From Glandiceps talaboti (lineage: Eukaryota > Hemichordata > Enteropneusta > Spengelidae), in the NCBI RefSeq assembly GCF_964340395.1, contig NC_135551.1, positions 25,524,503 to 25,588,502 on the forward strand: DNA of 64,000 nucleotides, in the 5' to 3' direction. The notes beneath the pieces were generated by a model. That model made no database searches, was not told where the DNA came from, and saw only the letters and a list, made by a program, of their open reading frames with translations. Positions 38,274 to 49,910 of this stretch are shown here, in pieces. Position 1 is the first letter of the stretch; every line of letters starts with the position of its first letter. The translations under genes and the position numbers were made by a program.

Positions 38274-38366
38274 ATCAATCATGACATCATGAACGTCAAT
38301 CATGACATCATAAACGTCAATCATGACATCATAAACGTCAATCATGACATCATAAATGTCGACCAT
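38274..38366. repeat. 21-bp tandem repeat, about 4.4 copies
   Basis: AATCATGACATCATAAACGTC is repeated head to tail with one G/A and one C/T variant. Each unit carries ATGACATCAT, a near-palindrome close to the CRE/AP-1 class (TGACGTCA). Confidence 0.95.
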
Positions 38367-38559
38367 GCCAGTTTCTTGTTATTTGCAGATACAATCATGG
38401 CTGGTGGGGGGATAATGTGATCGTTTTGACAAATAAAGAATTTTGCTTCATAAAAATTTAACAATGACTTCGGTGATTTGAAAACAATCTCAGGTTTAAA
38501 GTGAGAAATGTCGGCTGAATATATAAGTCGAATGATAAAACTTAGGCCGAATAACAATG

Positions 38560-38750
38560 TGTGGTTCCGATTACGCTCAATTTTAAAATAGGTGGGGTAG
38601 GTAGATTTTTTATTTCATTTTTTGTAGATATTTTTTTTTCATATGTGAGTGTCTAGTTCAGGTAGTTATGTTTTCTGTTGTTTTCCATATGGTCTCTCCG
38701 TACAGTCCTAATGGTTTCGTTTCATCAGATGTATAGTCATTACAGATTGG
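38560..38750 (+). mobile_element. Dispersed repeat C, 5' part of a second copy
   Basis: GTGTGGTTCCGATTACGCTCA and the following AAAATAGGTGGGGTAGGTAG plus T-rich tract match the left part of the 43.6-kb element. The right terminal repeat is not found, so this copy is truncated or decayed. Confidence 0.6.
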
Positions 38751-39619
38751 AAGAGCAGTTTTATATTGACTTTTCAATTTGATGTCACTATTTCTTGCGA
38801 GATTTCACAATTTTCACGATTTTATTATTTTTTTTCTCGCTTACGTAATAATATAATTGTTTTTTGATCAAGAGAACATTTTCCAGAAAATATATTAATT
38901 ATTAGTAAGTGCCTTAATGTTTCTATTCTGAAATAAATTAAAGTTGAGCCTCGATTGCAGACCGTTCTACTTGAATTTGTCCACGTGATCATTGTACTGT
39001 ATGCAGTGTCAAAGGTCATTTGAATATCAAATGAACCATCAAAACTAACCCTTGATTATATACGTCAGATCTCTGTAACACCTTTTCAAAACCACCTTAC
39101 CAATGATTTGAAATTCCAACAATAACCACGTGGTGTGATTTCACGGTATAGTTAAGCGAACATTCGCCAGCCTGGCTACTAGGCGGCAGTCGCTTACTTC
39201 TTCCTAGTGGTAATACCAGTGACAGTTTTCCACCTTTAATGATCCATGAAAACGTAGGTCTCCACAAACTAGGTACTTCATTACGGTTACTATTTATCAA
39301 AGGGAAAGTAACATGATGAATTTCACATCAGGTCATAAACACAGGTGAACTATCAAATGAAAAGGGAGGAATTCCGGAACGGGAAAAGTAGTATTGAATG
39401 TTGAATGTCATGACTGATCACACGTGGAAATGATCGAAATTGACACTTTGTAGAACTTCCTATTACTTCGACACATGACTTCGGAGCCAGTGTTTATCTC
39501 GTTGTGCTTAAATACAGGTAGCGTCATTCGCAAGTCAAAATATGAACTTGAAAGTGTTATCACGCAGATACAATTAGTCTTAAACTTTAGCTTGTTATTT
39601 AGATCCACCTTCCCCCACT
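38751..39619. other. Non-coding stretch
   Basis: Unique DNA; several 64-67 codon minus-strand frames are unrecognised. Confidence 0.45.
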
Positions 39620-39800
39620 TCAGTTAAAATAAATAAAAAATCGAAGGTTACCGTACAATTTTTTTTTAAGAGGTCAAAATGATCAAAATTTAATCCATTT
39701 TAGGATCCAATATGGCCGCCAAATAGTATGTGGACAATAAAAGATTGACAATTTCCTTGAAAACAACACACTGAAACCTTTAATTCAGTTTTAGATTTTG
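39620..39800 (+). repeat. Dispersed repeat family A, copy 4 (partial)
   Basis: AAGGTTACCGTACAATTT, CCATTTTAGGATCCAATATG then GCCGCC, and TTCCTTGAAAACAACACACTG correspond to the middle third of the family. Confidence 0.8.
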
Positions 39801-39995
39801 CTAAACCCAAAGTAATAGTAAAAAATAACGTCATTGCGATTTACTCTTATATTAACTCGTATTGAATATTTGCATTGTCTCTACTAGGAATATCTAGAAT
39901 ACCACATACAGGCATGAAGAAGTAGTAATTCAGTACATTAAACACAAAAGATTATTAAACGGGGATATTTCTTCGAGTGAAAACGGTACACGCAT

Positions 39996-39996
39996 G

Positions 39997-40042
<46 letters not shown>

Positions 40043-40243
40043 GTAAACCCATCTCAGCTGTCTATCTGCCTATCTGTGTATGTATGTATGTATGTATGTA
40101 TGTATGTATGTATGTATGTATGTATGTATGTATGTATATGTATGTGTGTGTATGTATGTATGTATGTATGTATGTATGTATGTATGTATGTATGTATGTA
40201 TGTATGTGTATGTATGTATGTATATATGTATGTATGTATGTAT
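39996..40243. repeat. (TCTG)n and (TATG)n compound microsatellite
   Basis: TCTG at 39996-40042, a 34-bp link with TATC/TGCC units, then TATG at about 40077-40243 with occasional TG or TA slips. Degenerate TATC/TA repeats continue to about 40400, ending in a G run. Confidence 0.95.
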
Positions 40244-40400
40244 CTAATCTATCCATGTATGCATATATGAGATGTAGAGATACATATATCTATATATTTA
40301 TCTCTGTATATATATATGTGTCTATCTATTTATCTATCGAATATTTATTCATATTTACAGTATATGCTTTTGTCTATCTATTTATATACATGTATATATG

Positions 40401-40692
40401 TGTGTGGGGGGGGGGTGTGTGTAAGACAATATTCTTTTTAAATTATCAAATAACTGAAAAATAAGATCTGTAAGATCTTTACCGCCACTTTCTGTTCAAT
40501 GTATATCATATATACAATGCACCATCCAAACTACTTTGCTAGTTCGTAACAGAAGTCCTGTCTATGGAACGTGACAAAAGTTTCTCTTCTGGGAACAGTA
40601 TGGTATCCCAAGAGAGACATTAACATAAATGATTGCTACACATGGCTTTTAATCATAAATGTACCCTTGTACATCAAGTACTAAGAACCAAA
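40401..40692. other. Non-coding stretch
   Basis: Unique DNA with a palindromic pair AAGATCTGTAAGATCTT at about 40463. Confidence 0.4.
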
Positions 40693-40880
40693 GAGATGGC
40701 GCATACAACAAGCTTAAAGGCCAAGGTTTCAATCTAGGTTATCGCATTCATGCTATAATCAGGTGAACCTGAAAGATTAATACAGAATAATTCCTTTGCT
40801 CGGGACCAACTTTTTCTATAACTTTGCAAGACAACTATTTTTCATTAATAGAATCAAAATTTAAAACCAGAATCGATTTC
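40693..40880 (+). mobile_element. SINE-like dispersed repeat B, third copy
   Basis: GATGGCGCATACAACAAGC then TTAAAGGCCAAGGTTTCAATC at the left end read like a tRNA-derived SINE head (A box, then B box GGTTTCAATCT at 40725-40735). The body matches the 37.7-kb copies through TTCCTTTGCTCGGGACCAAC and TAACTTTGCAAGACAA. Confidence 0.55.
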
Positions 40881-41432
40881 TTCACTAAGAAACGATAACT
40901 CTCTAATGCAGAACATCATGTCAAGAACAAAATCTGCAAAGTACAGTATTGTTTCTAGACAAAAATTCTAACTTGTAGAGATACAATGTTTAAGACGATA
41001 ACCTGTTTTCTTTATCCTATCACGTGTACAGTTTGAAAAATTAATGTGACGACAGTTGTCATTCAATTTTATTTGAAGAATGGTAACTCATTCACGCGGC
41101 ATGAAAGGGAAATACCAAGGTTGAGAACACCACAAACGGCATTGTCAATAGTATGCTCTGTTATGAGCCAGGTGTTTTAAACGTGCGAAAATAAAAATAC
41201 TTAGCGGAACGAGGATATGCAAATTACTGGCGGAAACGACACTTTGTCTGCAGACGACCGAATTTCCTATTCTCCAACACTCTTCATGTATTGCAGCAAG
41301 TTATTAAAATCAAATGAAGAGGTGCTCACAGTTTCACATTGCGTCGTTAGAATTCAGCGCACGTTGGTTTTTACGACTTTAGACGATAAACAGGCCTTGT
41401 AACAACAATTTACGGGGATAAAGGGACGTTAG
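40881..41432. other. Non-coding stretch, octamer at 41217
   Basis: Unique DNA. A perfect octamer ATGCAAAT is at 41217-41224, with CpG content rising from about 41200. A 61-codon plus frame (41217-41402) is unrecognised. Confidence 0.4.
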
Positions 41433-41699
41433 ATAGTTCACAATCGAGTTGTTTCCTTTAGATTGAGATTGAAGCGTTTAACGGATATTGTGCTTTACTA
41501 TACGATATACAGCCAACTGTCGATAGATGTTCGCAGTTATTGCAATCTCTACGTTCCGTTGCACATTGGCAGTAACTTACAGACGGACTATGCTCACCAT
41601 CTGAAATGGAACATTTTCCTGTGCTGGAGAATTGGATTACAGAACTACGTCTTGTGGGCCTTTGGCATTTTCACAAGCCTGGGTATATATTTCCGCTGA
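41433..41699 (+). other. Candidate exon with 78-88 open codons after a splice acceptor
   Basis: An acceptor-like GTTGTTTCCTTTAG ends at 41461. From there the frame is open to a TGA at 41697-41699 and reads with coding-like composition, ending HLKWNIFLCWRIGLQNYVLW then AFGIFTSLGIYFR. The last 35 residues are hydrophobic enough for a membrane segment. There is no ATG in good context and no family is recognised. It could be a terminal exon or chance. Confidence 0.22.
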
Positions 41700-41898
41700 G
41701 ACAACGAACAAATCTAATAAAGAGTAAACGAAACGGTTTCTCATGAAGCGCATGTCAGTGAGCATTGTGCCGTAAAGAGGACAGTAGTTTTACAACGTTT
41801 GCCTACATAACTTTTATAGAGCGCGAAGAGTTATTTTGTGTATGTTGACTTTTTCCACAAACAAAATTAATTAACTTTCTTTGCTTATTTCTCTACAG

Positions 41899-41987
41899 TT
41901 TAAGGAATCAAGTCGGAAAACATTTTTTTTTCTGTCAACTTTACTCAAATTTATTTACAATCGTTGCACACGTCACATGCATGGGAG
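41899..41987 (+). other. Candidate internal exon, 89 nt
   Basis: TTGCTTATTTCTCTACAG ends at 41898 with a branch-point-like TTAACT about 30 bp upstream: a strong acceptor. GAG|GTAACA at 41988 is an acceptable donor. Frame 1 is open throughout (FKESSRKTFFFLSTLLKFIY...), though a T9 run lies inside. Unrecognised. Confidence 0.2.
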
Positions 41988-42027
41988 GTAACAGAAATGT
42001 GATGAAAAAGACTTGATTTAAAATCAC

Positions 42028-42067
42028 AATCCATCCATCCATCCATCCATCCATCCATCCATCCATC
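42028..42067. repeat. (ATCC)n microsatellite
   Basis: About ten ATCC units. Confidence 0.95.
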
Positions 42068-42799
42068 TGCATCCAACCCACTATTCACCATTTGAAAGCA
42101 AAATAGTATTTGAAATAGCAAAGTTCCTATGCATCCCTGGACAATGGCCAGTGTTATTTATTAATGTTGACTATTGAAAAAAAAGAGAGAAAAACATTAC
42201 TTCCTCGTCTAATAAAAATCGATTAGTCATGACCTTGATATCTGAAACAACCCAATTTGACGTCGAAGACGATTAGGACACATTTCTGTGAAATTCACGT
42301 TGATTTCAACACAACAGAAACATAACATGTTTCGACAAAATGGACAAATCACAAATCGAATGTTGTTGCATGTACAAATGTGTTGGTCCCCTTAGATTTG
42401 TACGATAGTCTAGGGATGTCCAACATATAGGTTTTTATCAACATTACAGATTGAAATTTATCGTTTGTTATGATTGACTAATTCTATTTGTGGAAGTGTA
42501 TGTTTCTTTTTCTCCCATAATGGTGTCTAAAACAACAACAATTTTTAAATGAAGGTTATTGACGTCAACACTAACAAAATTCGTCTGTGTAAATTGCAAC
42601 GTTTTGTAACTTAGGGACAGTAAAGAACTATGATATCACATTTAATTTTAAACATGTTAAGTTAAAGACAAAATGTACCCCTGTAACCAATTTTTCCCTT
42701 GAAATCTATCTAAACTTTGTCATGTGAAAGCAATTTTCTAGTCCTTTACGAAATAATAACAGAAATATCGGGTTTGTCATTTTGTTTACAAGGGAAATC
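42068..42799. other. Non-coding stretch
   Basis: Unique AT-rich DNA; nothing supported. Confidence 0.45.
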
Positions 42800-43020
42800 G
42801 ATGATCATTCATGTTTCCACAGTGTTAACACAGTATTCGGCGGCCATATTGGATTCTAACATGACTTATTTTAATAACATTTTAACCTCTATTTCAAAAC
42901 TTTGTACGGTGACCTCTGATTTTTTTTCTTGATTTGAACTGGGAATGGGTTGATATTTTCTTGAACAAAGTAACAGAAAAATTGTTAAATATTTTTTATT
43001 TCAGAGAGGCATACTACGTT
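42800..43020 (-). repeat. Dispersed repeat family A, copy 5 (inverted, partial)
   Basis: GGCGGCCATATTGGATTCTA, TTTGTACGGTGACCTCTGAT, GAACTGGGAATGGGTTGATA and TTGAACAAAGTAACA are the complements of the family A blocks, in reverse order. Confidence 0.8.
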
Positions 43021-43643
43021 TATTAGAGTCCGTTTCGTCATTGATTTGGAGACTATGGTTGATTTGATAATACTAAACGTCTTACAGCTGCTCTAGCCGT
43101 AACTGGAGTATTATTTTTTTTCAACCAGACAAGCAACAATATATTCACTGAAAATTATCAAAATACCAATAATTACAATACATGTTAATTACAGGTCAAT
43201 TTTATCTATAAAGTAGTACAACAAAGGTTGAAATCATGAACATGTTGGGGGGGGGCTAATTTTTCAGTACGGACCCAAAAATCAATTGATTTATTGTACC
43301 AGATTATGTGTACACATGAATTAATTTACCTACAGGTGATTCAATACTGTTCAGGATGTACGATATTACGGTGACATACCTAACAGACATGGTCCCTTTG
43401 CAGCTTCAATGAGAAATCGCCACGATCATATAATCGTTAATTAGTTAGAAATTGTTATTCTTATGCCAGATAATTTCTCATGTTTGAGCAAAAAGTTCCA
43501 ATGTCCAAAGTTGGAGTAGCTGCGTAATAAAATGTGTCATTTTCATTGTCTATTACCTTGTATCTAATGCTTACAATACTTAGTGTAAATACATTCAATT
43601 TCTATTCCGTATGCTACATAAGGCGAAAAAAATAATTGTGTGC
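43021..43643. other. Non-coding stretch
   Basis: Unique DNA with a G run near 43246. Nothing gene-like. Confidence 0.45.
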
Positions 43644-43928
43644 TTCCGATAACATGGCCTCAGAAAATAGGATAGGTAGGTCTGTATTTTATTTTATTTT
43701 TATTTTATCTTTTTTTCTATTTGAAAAATATTGCTGCGACCCCAAATCATAGAAAATGTAAGTCAGAATACCCCTTCTGTTATAACTTGCTAAAATATGT
43801 ACACACACCGCTTGGGAAAATACACAGACGTACATGAAGGTCAAGAAAACATAGAATTTCTTATCTTTTTTGTTCAAAAAAATGCCTAGGGTCGGAGGTT
43901 TAAACCAGAGTCGGTCGGGTTATCGGAA
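43644..43928. mobile_element. MITE-like dispersed repeat C, 285 bp, perfect 10-bp terminal inverted repeats
   Basis: TTCCGATAAC at 43644-43653 is exactly inverted as GTTATCGGAA at 43919-43928. Subterminal text also tends to pair (ATGGCC against GGTCGG-type sequence). The interior is T-rich, non-coding and short, as expected of a non-autonomous DNA transposon. A partial copy lies at 38.56 kb and a terminal-repeat fragment (GTCGGTTATCAGAA) near 45820. Confidence 0.7.
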
Positions 43929-44870
43929 ATACATTTTTTATTTGCCTTAAACATGCATTTTTTTTCAAATGCCATATGGCGGATTCCTAGAACAATTAGC
44001 AATCTCATAAAAGGGAAATATATAGTAGTAACCGTGTCGTATAATTAGCATTTTTGTTCTTATAAGGCAAATTGAATATCACATACTTTTTACAAGGCAT
44101 AAGTGCGAATCAAGTAGGGATATTCCGAGTGTCGGTTGCCTGTGAGACATCACTCTTAGATTTTAATACTGTAAGAGGACAAAATGATATTTGTACTCAA
44201 CTTCACTTTACAAACACATTCTTCAATATAGAAGCTATCAACACTGTTTATAGCAACCCTGCCACCACAGATATCACCGTTTTCAATTCATTTCCGAAAG
44301 TTAATATCGTACGAACACCTCGAGTTTAAATTTTCTTTAGCAAATGTTTTACATCATAATCTTCAAGTTTTGGTTATCTTTTTTTCAAAACTTACACATT
44401 ATAAGTGTAAATACTGCAAAACAATAATTGCAATCCAAGGCTTTTGAAATGTTGCATTTTTATCAACAAAATATCAAAAACTTGTAAGAAAAAAAAATAG
44501 ATCAAAAACTGTTTAAGCCAAATACATCTTTTGTGAGAACATTTTTAATAATTACATATCTCCATAAGATATAAGTGGTTATTTTTCAAAAGAAAAAAAT
44601 GCACTTTAGAAAATCAGAACAGTTACGTTTTGGTTGTTTTCACCGAGTAGAGAAATTACGTAGTTATTGCTACAGGCGTTTAAAATCCCACAACAAATTA
44701 TGCTCGCCTTCACTCGTAAAACATATCTCGACGATCGCCATCGCACACATTCATAACTATACTGTATGTGTATATAATATCTATATGATCAAAGTCTCAA
44801 ATCTAGTGTATCTACTGTAGACTATAGAGTTCAGTGATCAATCCATCATGATACACAATTCTGTCATTTA
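43929..44870. other. Non-coding stretch
   Basis: Unique AT-rich DNA. Frames at 44072-44329 (85 codons, no ATG start) and 44575-44820 are unrecognised. Confidence 0.4.
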
Positions 44871-45008
44871 TTATTTCATAGCCACATTAAAGGATGTAAG
44901 GTGAGTTCGGAATATAACCTTACCAGTACTGCCCTTGGTGTCTGTATCAGATGGCTGGTGAAGAATTGCAGGTAAAGAACTGATCGAAGTAGTGATGGCA
45001 ACAAACAT
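44871..45008 (-). CDS. Candidate small ORF or exon, 45 codons
   Basis: From an ATG at 45008 downward the minus strand encodes MFVAITTSISSLPAILHQPS, continues DTDTKGSTGKVIFRTHLTSF and ends NVAMK at a TAA. Composition is coding-like and the DNA is less AT-rich than its flanks. A donor-type CTG|GTAAGG at 44923 could instead end an exon after residue 29. On the plus strand the same segment offers CAG|ATGGCTGGTGAAGAATTGC with a following GTAAAG donor (44951-44972), so strand is uncertain. The peptide is unrecognised. Confidence 0.22.
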   Translation of the reverse strand: MFVAITTSISSLPAILHQPSDTDTKGSTGKVIFRTHLTSFNVAMK

Positions 45009-45050
45009 CTTTTCTGCTGGTTTTCCTACATGTTACATTATTGTATGACA

Positions 45051-45242
<192 letters not shown>

Positions 45243-45359
45243 GGACTCGTATGTAAATGAAAGTACATGTGCGTGTGTATGGGTGGGGGGAGGGGGCAAT
45301 TTAGAAGAAGTGTTACTCGACAAATGTAGATACTAGAAATTTGCAAGTTGTCGGTTATT

Positions 45360-45620
45360 ACAATTTTTCCGAGACCCAGCTTTTATCGGATGTAGGCGCC
45401 TCGGCAGCCAACTAAATTTGCCCGGGGCCTAGTGTGCACATGTTTACGTGAAAGCATATAAAAGTGCTCCAGGCCTATTTTCTGGCTGAATGTACACACT
45501 TGAACCCCACTCTCTGGCTGTAAGGTAGAATTTTTACCCTCAGCTTTTGATTATTAGTAGAGTTTGTGCTTGTAATTTGAATCCGCTAGGGTGCCTTTTA
45601 CCCTGCGAAGTAGCGCCCCC
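45360..45620 (+). promoter_or_regulatory. GC-rich patch with TATAAAAG, weak promoter candidate
   Basis: TATAAAAG at 45457-45464 follows a GC-rich stretch (GGCGCC, CCCGGGGCC). No initiator matches well at +28 to +32 and no ORF follows. A short dispersed repeat with GC-rich content is the alternative. Confidence 0.2.
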
Positions 45621-46761
45621 ATCCCCGGGGGTGTGTAAGTCTAAATATTACTGTCAGTGGTGTTTGAAGTTTCATTACATATCCTTTATGTTATAAATGT
45701 GTTAATGTATTACGCGATATTTTGTTCTGATTTTGATTAACTTAATTCCGATTAACTTAACTATGAGCAGAATTCATATCGGTTGGTAGTTTCAAAGACT
45801 GAAAAGGAGGGGGGGGGGGTCGGTTATCAGAACATTTCCAAGTACTGTAATTTACTTAATAATCTGGAAATAAAATATTTTTACTGCATCATGCATTGCA
45901 CCGTGCAATTGAAACAGTTCTGAGTATAAAAGTTATATGCAAATCTGTTAACGCGTCATGTTCTTAGTTGTCGTCAAAATGAACGGTGCTCATTGATGTT
46001 GACCTTTGACCCGGAATATTTCAAATGTGCGACACTTTAAATGTCACTGACACATTATCACATGTATTTGAAGATAAAATATACCCTGGGATCACATTGG
46101 TGATTCTTATCGGTCGACAAAAAGCTAATTATCAACCGCCGACCTTTTTAAAGTCGTGAAAACACGAAAACTGTCACTTAGTTCGCTGAAATAGCACCGC
46201 GTTGATGGCTTGTCCAAGTGCTACTTTTCCAACCTCGATCCAAGGAAAGAAACTAAGTCTGGTCATAGACACTGAGAAAGATATCATTTTGATGGTTTTT
46301 TTCTGTAGAGAGTGCAATTTAATGACTTTAGACACACTATATTTATAACCGTGTCTACGTCTAAGTTGATAAAAATGAGACTGTATCGGTGTAAATTGAG
46401 TAAACGTTTTAAAAGGAGAGCGAGAAACACGGTATCGGTAACTTTCCCCTATTTCCGTTGATTTTAGCCAGACTGGTTCAAAATACATCGGCACATCAAA
46501 CGTTCACATCAAACGATTCAAACACTCTGGTTAACATAACCTCTCTCCTGTATATTGTACAGTGTATACTGGCCTGATGTCCGTGTGTAAATAATTATGA
46601 CACTGAGATTTTACATTTTGGACTGCTCGGGCTTTGGTTGCTAAGCGATCATAAACAGTCATACTGTAAACATTGTAATTTTCGAATTCCACCCTTTTTA
46701 TCATCATGCAATAATTGAAAGCAAATTCCTTACGTTTAACTTAACACATATGATATGTATC

Positions 46762-46764
<3 letters not shown>
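45621..46764. other. Non-coding stretch
   Basis: Unique DNA with G runs near 45810. The 106-codon minus frame at 46174-46494 is basic and unrecognised. Confidence 0.4.

Positions 46765-46848
<84 letters not shown>
46765..46848. repeat. (AT)n microsatellite
   Basis: About 42 uninterrupted TA units. Confidence 0.98.
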
Positions 46849-46851
<3 letters not shown>

Positions 46852-47059
46852 TTTAAAGAACGGCCTCGGAGGATTGTGCACTTTAGATTCTGCATTTTTT
46901 TATATCTAAGACTTACATATTTTCACTCTTTTCATCTCTACAATAACTGTTACAGGGCCAATAAATAAGGGGTCGATCTCGTACAGTTATACTACTAACT
47001 ACTTAGATAATATCATTGTGCATTGAAATCACAAATACATAAATTTAATGGTTCACAAT

Positions 47060-47170
47060 CGCTAACTACGCATGCGCCAATCATATATTTGGGGAAGATG
47101 CTTTTTGTAATTGGTTGTACCTACCGGGATCATCATTTATAAATACGCCAGTTGTACAGGGACAAGCTTT
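47060..47170 (+). promoter_or_regulatory. Candidate promoter: NRF1-like, CCAAT and TATA motifs
   Basis: CGCATGCGCC at 47069-47078 resembles an NRF1 site and overlaps a CCAAT box (GCCAATCA). TATAAATA lies at 47138-47145, about 60 bp downstream. No clear initiator or downstream ORF is seen. Confidence 0.22.
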
Positions 47171-49449
47171 TATGCAAAACTGACGTTCTTTGAAATGGTC
47201 AGGACAACTGTATAAAGTCATTCGATTCACAAATGCATGCCTCGGGGTCATATGTAACCTAGCTAGCAGCTACGGACACTCACCACTCAAACAAAACTAG
47301 GTTTCTGAGCAGAATTGTACATTATTTATAAAAACCTTTCCCAAAAGTGAACCCTGGCGCCATGCAAAGAGACCAAAATAAATGTTGTGTTCGGAATTTG
47401 GGATGGTATTACCTAGCGACTTGACACGTCACGCGATTTGTCAACGAGCAATGGTATTTCATCCGGACATGCGCACCACACGACCACTGAACTTTAACTA
47501 AACTAGGTGACTCTTCATTTGCTCTTGGGACGATATCTGCCACATGTACTGAAAATTGTATCTTAGCCTTAGGAGTGAACCCCCCCCCCAAAAAAAAAAA
47601 AAAAAAAAAAAATTTGTTTCACTATTGAAATATCAATATAATTGCACTAGCTGTTTTGCTTCAGTACTTTGCTCGTTTAAAATGCATACGTTGACAAGTT
47701 TGACGCGTGCGCAATTGAAAACCACCCTCCATTAAACCAGAGAGCCTTGCATGCAATGTACGGTTGGTAAGATTGTAATATATTACATGTAAAAAAATCG
47801 CTTTTCGCTGCTATCACAGCTTGCCTGTTTGTGTTCAGATTTTTTTATTGCCAAAGTATATTTGATTTATCACTCGTGGGTAATAGATGACAACAAACAC
47901 CACGAGGTGATGGTAGCACGCCGGGTTAGGGGAGCGATACAGCCGGTCCAAGCCACCTGCCACGCTGCTGCATACATGCCGTCTTTTTATCATCATGGTG
48001 CCTTCAAGTTGTACAATTTATGTACGTTTAACAAACTGCTCGTTTCAGCCACAACTTTTATCCATTTAATTATTGATTTAATCCAGGTTTTATTTGCAAC
48101 AGTATCTATTTCCACATCTGTTTGACGATCGTTAGTTGGTTATAGCCGTAAGATAGATCACCGGAGAAAAATGAATATTCATTGACGATTTTAAAAAATG
48201 ATTATGTAAAACTATTCATATCAGTAACTGTCATAATACTGTAGGGGTCATACAGGGAATGAACATAGTTTTGTGTCTTTGTGTTTGTGTGTTCTTGATC
48301 TGAGAACAAAAATGGCGCGTTAAATTTTAGCAGACGGTTTGAAGGTCATATGCAATTTAATTGACACGATTGTAAAATTTTAATATAGAACATGTTGGGC
48401 GTGGATCATATTTCTATTTTGTGCATTATTTGATAAATCCTGATTTTGCTCGTTAAGGTGTTACAGTCGGACTTAAAACGCTGTCTTCATAAAGTAGACA
48501 AATATTGACTAAAAATGTATCTAGTGCTCTATTTCTGCTGATTTGTACTTTGAAATGTGTATACATTCTAACTATATCGTAAACAGGTATTTATATACAG
48601 GTGCGTGTTCTCTGTACGCTCTCGATGTCAAACATTTTTTGGAGCGGCCAAAAATGACGTCATCAGATAGTTTTCAGTTTATCTAACAGGTATGGCATCT
48701 TACCAAACTATCACAGAAGAATTGAGACCGATGAGTGTCTTTGTCTTGTCTTTGGGTTGAAACAATTTCTGAATTTTACTGAAGTCACGTTATTTTTTTT
48801 TATTTCGGCCTTAATACAATAACATATGAGATTCCTCAAATGAAAAACTTAGCAAATATAACACAGTAAAACGTTCAGATATGCAGCACATTCCCCTTTA
48901 GGAAACATCGGACTACGATTGTATAAATTACCTTTGAAACATTTATTCAAACTGGGCACTATACTAGTCTAGTGACATCCTCAGCTGTAGATCTAATTCA
49001 ATTACCGTTGTTGGCTGAAATGTACAAGTTTAGTGACTTTCCCATCAGTAAATTATCGGTTTCCAACTGAAACAGTACTAGTAGAAGCGTGACAACAAAT
49101 CCTTACATAACTACGGGTAAAGCTTTTTTTTAAACTGTTTTTAATAAGAAATAATGCGGACATACTAATTTGTACTATCGTACACCTTGAACAATATTGA
49201 ATCACCTGTGGATTTGTGTTTCTGTATACATAATATAGTCAAATAAATTCATTCAAATTGTTTTTGGGTCCGCACTCTAAAGTCAGAGCTCCAAAAGATA
49301 CCATTATTTCAACATGGTGTTATACTAATTATGGATAAAAATCGAAACATGCATAATTTCTAATTATTAGTATTTTAAAATACTTCAGTTACAGATGGCT
49401 TTAATTATAGGAAGTGTCCTCCATGATTTGTCTTCTATTTTTTTCTCTT
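47171..49449. other. Non-coding stretch with C10-A23 homopolymer junction
   Basis: Unique DNA. C10 at 47580-47589 runs straight into A23 at 47590-47612; no gene-like sequence or target duplication supports a retroposon. Other frames (for example 47829-48125) are unrecognised. Confidence 0.45.
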
Positions 49450-49548
49450 TATTTGTTTGTTTGTTTGTTTGTTTGTTTGTTTGTTTGTTTGTCTGTCTGT
49501 CTGTTTGTTTGTTTGTCTGTCTGTTTGTTTATTTGTCTGTTTGTTTGC
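49450..49548. repeat. (TTTG)n/(TCTG)n microsatellite
   Basis: TTTG units interspersed with TCTG units, showing T-to-C conversion within blocks. Confidence 0.95.
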
Positions 49549-49804
49549 AATATAACTTGCAACTACGTACATTGTGTATACAAATAGACATGTCCACACT
49601 TTCACATTTCCCGTTCTTCAAGTAAAGCGTAGTTGATATGTATTCCAACAATTGCATATACAGCGTATGACGGTATCATATTCTTCTGTTATTTTGTATT
49701 TATTTTCAATTTCACTTCATTTCATCGCCATTTAAAAGAAAAGTTAACTTTTAGAAGAAAAATGCGATATTTCAGGTATTGATTAGTAAGTTGAAACCAC
49801 CCGT

Positions 49805-49910
49805 GTATTTTCTGTATTTTCAGGACCTTCGTACACATCGAGTATGCCGTAAAGGAACGTCACCAGAACAGAAAGAACAAACACGTGTTTCAATCACATT
49901 TTTAAGCTAG
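49805..49910 (+). other. Candidate 3' splice site and short terminal exon
   Basis: TATTTTCTGTATTTTCAG ending at 49823 is a strong acceptor. Immediately after it two frames are open: frame 1 reads DLRTHRVCRKGTSPEQKEQT then RVSITFLS and stops, frame 2 reads TFVHIEYAVKERHQNRKNKH then VFQSHF and stops. Both are hydrophilic and unrecognised. No upstream donor can be assigned. Confidence 0.22.

Noticed and set aside
47580-47612. A23 run as a retroposon poly-A tail
   Set aside because: It follows C10 with no recognisable element or target-site duplication; a simple homopolymer junction is more likely.
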